44,901 bases of DNA from a virus, in the IMG/VR virus record IMGVR_UViG_3300010883_027301, positions 1 to 44,901 of that record, one strand, 5' to 3'. The notes beneath the pieces were generated by a model. The model was not told where the DNA came from, ran no database searches, and was given only the letters and a program-made list of their open reading frames with translations. The position numbers were made by a program, and so were the translations under genes. Positions 8,918 through 16,014 of the stretch are shown piece after piece (the stretch's first letter is position 1; each line of letters begins with the position of its first letter).

Positions 8918-10117
8918 ATGAATCTATTAATAGAAGCTAGTAATTTTGGAAAGTCGAATCATCTTAGCTATGATGGTCAAAATTATTTTTGGACTAATGC
9001 TGTGGATGAAAATTCTATAGTTTTGTGCGGAGATCCCAAAAAAGAATATTCAATAGAACACTTTTGTCGCCTTTTAGAAATCCAATGTCCATCAATAATA
9101 AGCGAAAATCAAAAAAAGGCATTTTTGGAACTTGGGGTAGAAATTAATGGAGTTCCCTCTATAATGATTCAACGGCCAGAAGATTTTAAAGAAAATCTGA
9201 AAAAAGTTACAGAATGGGCTTCTGAAGTATACGATATTTTAGATGAGTATTCCTATTTAAAGACCTTTAAGAAAGAGCAGAAGTTACTGCGCGGTATGAG
9301 CGAGGCCGTTTTTGACTCTATCTCTTTTAACCGCTGGCTTTTAGACAATAAAATTGATAAAAAAGTTAAAAAGTCATTTTCAACTAACAGACACGGTTAT
9401 CTCGAAAGAGTAGTGTATAATAATTATTCTACTAGAACAGGCAGAATTGTAACAGAGTCTGGACCTCAACTTTTAACAACTCAAAAAGAAATTAGAGGAT
9501 TTTTAAAGTCAAGATATAAGGGTGGAAAAATAATTCAGTTCGACTTTATTTCTTTAGAGCCGAGAGTAGCTCTTTCTAGCGCGGGAAATAATTCGCAAAA
9601 AGATATTTATGAAATGTTTAATGAAAATTATTTTTCTAATTCTTTAGAGAGATCTCAAATTAAAAAACTTGTGTTATGTGCTCTGTATGGAGCTGGTGTT
9701 AGGACTTTAAAGAAAATATTGCCACCAGGTATAAAGCCTTTTGAAGCTGTAAATCATATCAAGAATTCTATGAATTTTAATGATATAGTAAGTGTTAAAA
9801 AACAAGAATTAGAAAAAAAATCTTTTATATCTAATATTTTTGGCAGAAGCATAATTCCATCTTCTGATAGAGACTCTATTATATTTAATAATTGGGTGCA
9901 ATCTTCAGCAGTAGATGTTTCTTTAATAGGGTTTCAAAATTTAATAGAAGAGTTAAGGTCAGAAAATTTAAATTTTGAACCAATATTTTTGATTCATGAT
10001 GCTTTAATAATAGACGCGAGTCCAGACATGATAAAAAAGATAGAAAAAGAATCACAAATATCGATTTTTATTAAAGAATTAGGCCACTTCCCTCTTTCAG
10101 TGGAATACCTGAGTTAA
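8918..10117 (+). CDS. Compact family A DNA polymerase-like protein (palm/fingers only)
   Basis: The polymerase motifs of the Pol I family are present in order. TGRIV with SGPQLLTT is the template-binding region. Motif A is QFDFISLEPRVAL at about residue 205-217, keeping D, E and R of DYSQIELR. Motif B is RSQIKKLVLCALYG at about 244-258, with Arg and Lys in place, Leu at the position equivalent to E. coli Phe762 and Cys at the next position. Motif C is IHDALI near 358, with the catalytic Asp but Ala in place of Glu. At 399 residues the gene lacks a 3'-5' exonuclease domain and much of the fingers and thumb. The ATG at 8918 is preferred over a TTG at 8900 that lies inside a hairpin. Replicative, translesion or gap-filling roles are possible, and another polymerase is encoded at 25722. 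Confidence 0.75.
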   Translation: MNLLIEASNFGKSNHLSYDGQNYFWTNAVDENSIVLCGDPKKEYSIEHFCRLLEIQCPSIISENQKKAFLELGVEINGVPSIMIQRPEDFKENLKKVTEWASEVYDILDEYSYLKTFKKEQKLLRGMSEAVFDSISFNRWLLDNKIDKKVKKSFSTNRHGYLERVVYNNYSTRTGRIVTESGPQLLTTQKEIRGFLKSRYKGGKIIQFDFISLEPRVALSSAGNNSQKDIYEMFNENYFSNSLERSQIKKLVLCALYGAGVRTLKKILPPGIKPFEAVNHIKNSMNFNDIVSVKKQELEKKSFISNIFGRSIIPSSDRDSIIFNNWVQSSAVDVSLIGFQNLIEELRSENLNFEPIFLIHDALIIDASPDMIKKIEKESQISIFIKELGHFPLSVEYLS

Positions 10118-10145
10118 GATTGATATTTATTCTAAAGGTGCATCG

Positions 10146-10913
10146 ATGAAAGAAATACAGATTCGCAATTATATTCGAAAGATTATAAAAGAGCAAAATG
10201 AAGAAGAGCCACAAACCACGCAAAAGCGTGGTAAGGGTAGATATAAAAAAGAGATCGAAGCTGTGGGAAAAGTTCCTCCAGGCGAACTAATGCAAAGACT
10301 CAATGCAAAAAAAGGAGCTGGAGATTCTGATATTAAAAAACTCATAAGTTTTTTAGATTCAGCTACTGGCGGAGTTGAAGCCATGAAAATAGTTTATGAT
10401 TCTCCAAAAGAAAAGAAAGATTCTCATGATAGACTTGGCGCTGAAATACCACTTAGCAGTATAAAAGGAGCGGCTGGCACCATTCCAGCTAGAGACGGAC
10501 GAAGGTATATACAATACACAATGGAAGCTGGTAAGAAAGCTGGTTTTATTGATATTCCTCCATTTGTAATAGAAATTTTTGGAAAAGGAGTTTTAATATA
10601 TTTTTCTGACACGCCTTATATGTGGAATAGAGCTAAAAATAATGCTAAAAAGAAGAAAGTTGCGAATGAGTCCGTTGTAGATGAAGAACTACTTGGAGAA
10701 CCTGATGAATCTAGCCAAGATGAAAGAGAAGACGCAGAAAAAGATGAATACAGCGTTTCTGCAAATGTTGCTGGCGTAGTAACTCCATTGGGCACAGGGC
10801 CAACTGGAGGAAAAGGAAAAAAAGATAAAGAGGGTGATCCACGTAAAAGAGCAATCGATGCTAATGAGAGAGCATTTGGCGGTGGAAAGGTCTATTCTCC
10901 CAAGAAGAAATAA
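10146..10913 (+). CDS. Probable virion protein with [I/L]KEQ leader, unknown function
   Basis: The N-terminus reads MKEIQIRNYIRKIIKEQ, nearly the same as the leader of the small protein at 25372. The I-K-E site at residues 14-16 fits the consensus (I/L)-x-E cut by T4-type prohead proteases. The rest is a Lys/Glu-rich body with a compact central segment (about residues 60-170) and a charged, Gly/Lys-rich C-terminus. The basic composition would suit a DNA-associated internal protein. An AAAGG ribosome site lies 10 bases upstream. No known family was recognised, and the packaging idea is inference from the leader. Confidence 0.55.
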   Translation: MKEIQIRNYIRKIIKEQNEEEPQTTQKRGKGRYKKEIEAVGKVPPGELMQRLNAKKGAGDSDIKKLISFLDSATGGVEAMKIVYDSPKEKKDSHDRLGAEIPLSSIKGAAGTIPARDGRRYIQYTMEAGKKAGFIDIPPFVIEIFGKGVLIYFSDTPYMWNRAKNNAKKKKVANESVVDEELLGEPDESSQDEREDAEKDEYSVSANVAGVVTPLGTGPTGGKGKKDKEGDPRKRAIDANERAFGGGKVYSPKKK

Positions 10914-10951
10914 CTTAAAGCTCAGTCTTATATCTATTAATATAGGTCTTA

Positions 10952-11404
10952 GTGAGCAATATGAAAAAAAGCGAGTCTGTATTTTTGTCTGGAGATTTAG
11001 TAGCAGTTTTTGGTGCTGAGTCTGGAAAAGAGGGACAAAAAGCAGAAAAAGTTTCTATTTGTAAGATTATTTCTGTTGGGGATAAAGATCTTATTGTAGA
11101 AGAGGTAGACTCTCCTTCATATTCTTCTAGACAGCCCTATTTTATAGTACCACAAGATATTTGTCATAAACTCAGTATAGATCCAGAGATTGTAATTTCT
11201 TCAACATTTTTAACTCCAAAGATTGGAGATCTTGTTCTTTCTTATGTAAAAGAAGCTTTCAAAAATGAAGATCCAGTTGAAATAACTGGAATATTATATA
11301 ATGTTACTTACAAGTTAGGCAGACCAATTACTGCAACGTTGCTTATGGGTACCGAAATGAAAGAAGTTCCATTTTCAAGTTTGATGGTTTTGCAAAGAAA
11401 TTAG
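10952..11404 (+). CDS. Conserved-looking phage protein, unknown function
   Basis: This 150-residue protein is mostly beta-rich. It opens with a FLSGDLVAVFG stretch and has a second similar stretch near residue 89 (PKIGDLVLSYV), suggesting one or two small SH3-like barrels. The start is uncertain. GTG at 10952 has an ATAGG-like site about 7 bases upstream; ATG at 10961 has a weaker one. It lies directly before the gp32-type gene, separated by a structured 88-base leader. No function is evident. Confidence 0.5.
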   Translation: MSNMKKSESVFLSGDLVAVFGAESGKEGQKAEKVSICKIISVGDKDLIVEEVDSPSYSSRQPYFIVPQDICHKLSIDPEIVISSTFLTPKIGDLVLSYVKEAFKNEDPVEITGILYNVTYKLGRPITATLLMGTEMKEVPFSSLMVLQRN

Positions 11405-11492
11405 TTGTACACTTGGTAGTCTCCTTATAGATTTATTATGTGGTTATCTACCACACTATAAACTAAAAATTTGCACATTTAAGGAGTTAACA
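11405..11492 (+). promoter_or_regulatory. Structured leader of the ssDNA-binding protein gene
   Basis: TGTGG (11439-11443) can pair with CCACA (11451-11455). Alternatively TGGTAG (11414-11419) can pair with CTACCA (11448-11453). The two helices share bases and exclude each other. A TATTAT box (11434-11439) is a possible -10 element but has no good -35. AAGGAG precedes the ATG at 11493. T4 gene 32 is autoregulated through a structured leader, so a similar control is plausible here but not shown. Confidence 0.4.
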
Positions 11493-12332
11493 ATGGCAAT
11501 TGACCTAGACGCAATTCGTAAGAAGCTAAACCAGCTTTCTGGTAATAATTCAAAGCGCAACAGTATGTGGCGCCCGCAAGAAGGGGAAGACCACACGGTT
11601 CGAATTCTTGCTTTTTCTGATAATGATGGACAGCCTTTTAAGGAGCGCTGGTTCTATTATAATATTGGAAACAATCCCGGGCTTTTAGCTCCTCACCAGT
11701 TTGGTGAGCCAGATCCGATTCAAGATTTGATCAACACTCTTCGAAATGATGGCACTAAAGAGTCTTATGAGTTGGCTAAAAAGCTTTATCCTAAGATGCG
11801 AGCTTACGCGCCAGTTATTGTTCGAGGTGAAGAAGCTCAAGGAGTTAGGCTTTGGTCTTTTGGAAAAATGGTATACCAGTCTCTTCTCAACTTGATGCTA
11901 GATGATGAAGTGGGCGATATTACAGATCCAACTACTGGTCGTGATATTAAAGTCACTTGTACGAAGCCTCCAGGCAGAATGTGGGCTACCACTGAAGTCC
12001 GGCCGCGCATGAGTACTACAGATCTTGCTGATAACGCAAAGCAAGCTAAACAATGGCTAGATGATATTCCAGATTTAGATGAAATGTATACTTGCAAGAG
12101 TTATGACGAACTTGAAACTATTGTCAATGCTTGGTTGAATGGAGACGATACTGATGATTCTAATTCTGATAATTTTGGCTCTACTAGAGGCGGAACGACT
12201 CAAAATAGTTCCACCAGTGATACATCAACTAGCACTGACAAGTCCACTAATGCAGCTGCAGATAATACTAAAATGGCAGAAAAATATGCAAGTTTAGATG
12301 ATGCATTTGCTGATATTGAAAAAGATTTCTAA
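11493..12332 (+). CDS. gp32-type single-stranded DNA-binding protein
   Basis: The protein follows the layout of T4-type gp32. A basic N-terminal segment (LDAIRKKLNQLSG) would serve cooperative binding. The OB-fold core opens with a HTVRILAF strand and FKERWFYYNIG, as in cyanophage and T4 relatives. A Ser/Thr/Asp-rich linker from about residue 220 is followed by an acidic tail ending DDAFADIEKDF, the partner-binding tail typical of phage SSBs. At 279 residues it is close to the T4 protein. The usual Cys/His zinc site of T4 gp32 is not evident. It has its own leader and a strong downstream terminator, consistent with separate, high-level expression. It coats ssDNA during replication and recombination with the UvsX, nuclease and helicase genes that follow. 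Confidence 0.85.
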   Translation: MAIDLDAIRKKLNQLSGNNSKRNSMWRPQEGEDHTVRILAFSDNDGQPFKERWFYYNIGNNPGLLAPHQFGEPDPIQDLINTLRNDGTKESYELAKKLYPKMRAYAPVIVRGEEAQGVRLWSFGKMVYQSLLNLMLDDEVGDITDPTTGRDIKVTCTKPPGRMWATTEVRPRMSTTDLADNAKQAKQWLDDIPDLDEMYTCKSYDELETIVNAWLNGDDTDDSNSDNFGSTRGGTTQNSSTSDTSTSTDKSTNAAADNTKMAEKYASLDDAFADIEKDF

Positions 12333-12364
12333 GATCTCTAAGTAGATATACACGAAAATTATCG

Positions 12365-12411
12365 GGGTGCCGAAGCTATTCTTGATGAATGCATTCGGCA
12401 CCCTTTTTTTT
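12365..12411 (+). terminator. Rho-independent terminator after the ssDNA-binding protein gene
   Basis: GGGTGCCGAA (12365-12374) pairs perfectly with TTCGGCACCC (12394-12403). The loop can add GC/GC and ATTC/GAAT pairs with single-base bulges. Eight T residues follow at 12404-12411. It is the clearest terminator in the window. Confidence 0.92.
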
Positions 12412-12458
12412 ATGAACACTGAATGATTTATTTTTATATTAAATTAGGAGATTAATAG

Positions 12459-13649
12459 ATGAGAAAAAGTGCAAAAAACAAAGATCCAGATGATTTTACT
12501 AGCGATCTAATAAGACAACTTAATAAAGAGCACGGTTCTAAAGTTGCTTATAACTTAGAAGATGATGAATCTCCTACTCATATCAAGCGATGGATTAGCA
12601 CCGGTTGTAAGCAGTTAGATTACATAATTTCTAATCGCCCTAATGGCGGTTTGCCAGAAGGCCGGATTATAGAAATATTTGGACCACCATCAATTGGAAA
12701 ATCACATATTGCAATTCAAATTGCTCGTACAACTCAAAAAATGGGTGGAATTGTAGTTTATATTGATACAGAAAATGCTACTTCAGTTGAAAATCTTAGC
12801 AATTTAGGAGTCAATATTTCTAAGCGCTTCGTTTATGTTGACACTCATATGACAGAAGAAGTTTTATCTATAGCAGAGTCGACTATCCTTAAAGCTAGAG
12901 CAATGGAAAAAGACGTTCCCATTACTATTATTTGGGATTCAGTGGCTGCATCATCTCCAAAAGCCGAGCTTGATGGAACCTATGAACAAAATTCAATTGG
13001 ACTACAAGCTAGAGCAATTTCTAAAGGAATGAGAAAAATTACTGGAGTGATCGGCCAAACTAATGCTTTGTTTGTAATATTAAATCAGATCAGAACTAAG
13101 ATCGGAGTTATGTACGGTGATCCCACTACAACCCCTGGTGGAAAAGCAATACCATTCCATTCTTCTGTGAGAATCAAGCTTGGTGCAGGTCAGCATATTA
13201 CAAATAAAGATAAGGAAGTAATTGGAATCAACGTTTCTGCTAAGACAATTAAAAATAAGGTTGCTCCTCCATTCCGTACAGCAAATTTTGAAATTCACTT
13301 TGGCAAAGGGGTCTATGAGCATGAACAAGTTTTTGACTTATTGAGAAAGCACGGTCCTGAAACAGTCGATGGAAAAGAGATAGTTGTTTCAGGATCTGGA
13401 GCTTGGAAAAACTTAACCGTTACCGATATTTCTACTGGGGAAATAATCGTTGAAAAGAAATTCTACAAAGCTGATTTTGGCGATGTTTGGAAAGATCCTA
13501 AGAATGAGCCATACATTGAAAGCTTATTAGAGCAGTGTTTGGTAAAAACTTTAAAAGATCCAGACTCGATGGATATTGACATTGAGTCTTTTGAAGAAGT
13601 CAGAGCTTTGGCAATGGAAGCTGAGTTGTTATTAGATTCTAATGAATAG
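12459..13649 (+). CDS. uvsX: UvsX/RecA-type recombinase
   Basis: An ATP-dependent strand-exchange protein. Walker A is GPPSIGKS at residues 75-82, and Walker B lies in ITIIWDSVAA at about 145-155. The Q-rich segment QARAISKGMRKITG and the NQIRTKIGVMYGDP loop match the L1/L2 region of RecA family proteins, with TTPGGKAIPFHSSVR after it. At 396 residues it is close to T4 UvsX. An AGGAG site lies 8 bases before the ATG. Transcription is separated from the ssDNA-binding gene by the terminator at 12365. The stop overlaps the start of the nuclease gene by 8 bases, so the two are probably co-translated. It would drive recombination-dependent replication together with the gp32-type protein. Confidence 0.9.
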   Translation: MRKSAKNKDPDDFTSDLIRQLNKEHGSKVAYNLEDDESPTHIKRWISTGCKQLDYIISNRPNGGLPEGRIIEIFGPPSIGKSHIAIQIARTTQKMGGIVVYIDTENATSVENLSNLGVNISKRFVYVDTHMTEEVLSIAESTILKARAMEKDVPITIIWDSVAASSPKAELDGTYEQNSIGLQARAISKGMRKITGVIGQTNALFVILNQIRTKIGVMYGDPTTTPGGKAIPFHSSVRIKLGAGQHITNKDKEVIGINVSAKTIKNKVAPPFRTANFEIHFGKGVYEHEQVFDLLRKHGPETVDGKEIVVSGSGAWKNLTVTDISTGEIIVEKKFYKADFGDVWKDPKNEPYIESLLEQCLVKTLKDPDSMDIDIESFEEVRALAMEAELLLDSNE

Positions 13650-14604
13650 AAAAGAGCGTCCCATAGTTTTAGTTGACGCATTAAATTTTTTTATGCGACA
13701 CTTTACTGTTAATCCATCTGTAGGAATGAATGGTCAGCACATTGGAGGGTCTTTAGGTTTTTTAAGAGGCCTTGGATATCTAGCAGATTTGTTAAATCCT
13801 GAATGTGTATACGTTGTTTGGGAAGGTGGAGGCTCTCCGCGGAGAAGGAGTATATTTCCAGAATACAAGAAAAATAAGCGCCCAGTAAAACTAAACAGGT
13901 TTTATGAAGGAGATATTCCAAACACAGTTGAAAATAGAAACTATCAAGTAAATTTAATTGTGAATCTTTTAAAGAGGTCTGGAATAAAACAAATATACAC
14001 TTCAGACTGCGAAGCTGACGATGTTATAGGATATATTTGTAAAAGAGAACTTTTAGAAAAACCAAAAGTTATAGTCTCTTCAGATAAAGATTATTACCAG
14101 TTACTAGAAGATGAAAAAATAAAGATTTGGTCACCCGGACAAAAAGATTTTGTAACTTCCGAAAAAATATTGAAAAAATTTGGTATCACTGCTGCCAACT
14201 TTTGCCTATGTCGGTGCTTTACTGGAGATGGTTCTGATGGGATACCAGGAATAAAAGGTGTAGGCTTTCGTTCTCTAGCCAAACGTTTTCCAGATCTTGC
14301 ATCTTCTGGATCAATGGAAGTAGAAGAAATACTTACTTTAAGTAGGGCAAGGGCAGTTAACAGCAAACTTCAGATTTACCAGAATATCGATAAAGACGAA
14401 GATGTTGTAAAAAGGAATTGGAAGTTAATGTACTTAGATACTTCCAATCTATCTTTTAATCAAGTACAAAAAATAAATAGCCAGTTGGAATCCGATATTC
14501 CAAAAATAGATAAAATGGACTTTATGAGAATTATTCTAAAAGAAGGAATACAAGATTTCGACGTAGAAAAATTTTTCATGAGTATGAAAGCAATGAGTTA
14601 TTAG
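13642..14604 (+). CDS. FEN-type 5'-3' exonuclease (RNase H-like role in phage replication)
   Basis: The metal-binding acidic residues of the 5' nuclease family are present in order: IVLVDALNFF with D12, a basic arch region with SPRRRS and PEYKKNKRP at residues 65-81, CEADDVIGYI at 123-132, VSSDKDYYQLL at 145-155 and the helix-three-turn-helix GDGSDGIPGIKGVG at 195-208. At 320 residues it is the size of T4 RNase H and of the Pol I 5' nuclease domain. It would remove RNA primers and flaps. It overlaps uvsX by 8 bases and is followed by the helicase gene. Identification as a family member is firm; the precise in vivo substrate is inferred. Confidence 0.88.
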   Translation: MNRKERPIVLVDALNFFMRHFTVNPSVGMNGQHIGGSLGFLRGLGYLADLLNPECVYVVWEGGGSPRRRSIFPEYKKNKRPVKLNRFYEGDIPNTVENRNYQVNLIVNLLKRSGIKQIYTSDCEADDVIGYICKRELLEKPKVIVSSDKDYYQLLEDEKIKIWSPGQKDFVTSEKILKKFGITAANFCLCRCFTGDGSDGIPGIKGVGFRSLAKRFPDLASSGSMEVEEILTLSRARAVNSKLQIYQNIDKDEDVVKRNWKLMYLDTSNLSFNQVQKINSQLESDIPKIDKMDFMRIILKEGIQDFDVEKFFMSMKAMSY

Positions 14605-14612
14605 GAGTAACT

Positions 14613-16013
14613 GTGTCAGAATTGTATGACGTATCACCCCAACCAGGGTCACCTTATTTTTCAAAATATGGAAAGCATTTTCAAGAAAAGATTTTCCAGG
14701 GTTTATTAACAGACCATAGATGGGCATCTCAAATGGTAGAGATTATGCACCCTGAGTTTTTCGAACTTAGATATTTGACATATCTTTCAGAAAAATATTT
14801 TAGTTATTTTATAAAATATAGCACATTTCCAACACCTCAGCTCTTAGTTACAATCGTCAAAGAAGATCTATCAGAAACTGGCGACATTCTTTTAAAAGAA
14901 CAAGTAGTAGATTTTCTTCATAGGCTTAAATCAAGTCCTGACTTAGGAGATCAAAGCTATGTAAAAGAAAAAGCTTTAGATTTTTGTAAATGCCAAGTAT
15001 TTAAAGAAGCTCTAGATAAAGCTGTAGATCTTATATCTACTGAAAAATTTGAATCTGTAGTGGGTTTGATGAAAGAAGCAGTATCTATTGGAATGCCAAA
15101 CAGCTTAGGCCACGACTTTTTTGAAGATATAGATTCTAGGTTTATTAAAGACGCTAGAATTGTAATACCCACAGGACTTCCAAGATTAGATGCTCATGAT
15201 ATCCTCCGTGGTGGACTTGGCAGAGGAGAAATTGGAGTCATAACAGCTAATACTGGAGTTGGAAAATCCCACTGGCTTGTGGAGATGGGCTCTAATGCTA
15301 TGAGAGCTGGAAAAAATGTTGTACATTACACTTTCGAGCTATCTGAAGAAGCAGTCGGCTTAAGATATGATTCTAACCTTTGCGATATCGCTAATAATGA
15401 AGTTGTGAATCATAAAGATGAAGTAGAAGATTTTTATAAAGATCACGAAATGGGCAAGCTTATCATAAAAGAGTACCCAACAGGATCTGCTAGCATAGTA
15501 ACTCTTAAGAATCATTTAGACAAACTTCTTCTTAAAAATTTTAAGCCGCACATAATCATTGTAGATTATGCTGATATTATGAGATCAACAAGGTCTTATG
15601 ATTCTCTAAGGCACGAATTAAAACTAGTTTACGAAGAGTTAAGAAATATGGCAATGGAATTAAATATTCCAATCTGGACAGCTTCTCAAGCTAATAGAGA
15701 TTCTGCTAATTCTGATATTGTAGGTTTAGAAAATATGGCAGAAGCTTATGGAAAAGCTATGGTTGCTGATTTAGTAATCTCTATTTCTAGGAAAGCTACT
15801 GAAAAAGCTACTGGAGGAGGTAGACTTTTTATAGCTAAAAACAGAGCTGGAAGAGATGGACTGCTTTTCCCGATAGCTATAGATACAGCAAAATCTAAAT
15901 TTAAAATATTAGATGAAAATTCAATTACTTTAAACGAAGCTGTCAAACAAGATAATAATGAAATAAAAGATCAATTACGCGAGAAGTGGGCTGAAGTAAG
16001 AAGGATGCAGTAA
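14613..16013 (+). CDS. DnaB-family replicative helicase (T4 gp41-like)
   Basis: Starts at GTG with AGGAG 7 bases upstream. An N-terminal helical domain (about 1-170) is followed by a RecA-like core. GLPRLDAHDILRGGLGRGE leads into Walker A ANTGVGKS (212-219). HYTFELSEEAVGLRYDS is the DnaB motif 1a region. Walker B is IIIVDYAD at 314-321, followed by PIWTASQANRDS and an arginine-rich C-terminal loop (KNRAGRDG). At 466 residues it matches T4 gp41 and DnaB. It unwinds the fork ahead of the polymerase. A separate primase or helicase loader is not visible in this window. The next gene begins 1 base after the stop. Confidence 0.92.
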   Translation: MSELYDVSPQPGSPYFSKYGKHFQEKIFQGLLTDHRWASQMVEIMHPEFFELRYLTYLSEKYFSYFIKYSTFPTPQLLVTIVKEDLSETGDILLKEQVVDFLHRLKSSPDLGDQSYVKEKALDFCKCQVFKEALDKAVDLISTEKFESVVGLMKEAVSIGMPNSLGHDFFEDIDSRFIKDARIVIPTGLPRLDAHDILRGGLGRGEIGVITANTGVGKSHWLVEMGSNAMRAGKNVVHYTFELSEEAVGLRYDSNLCDIANNEVVNHKDEVEDFYKDHEMGKLIIKEYPTGSASIVTLKNHLDKLLLKNFKPHIIIVDYADIMRSTRSYDSLRHELKLVYEELRNMAMELNIPIWTASQANRDSANSDIVGLENMAEAYGKAMVADLVISISRKATEKATGGGRLFIAKNRAGRDGLLFPIAIDTAKSKFKILDENSITLNEAVKQDNNEIKDQLREKWAEVRRMQ

Positions 16014-16014
16014 T

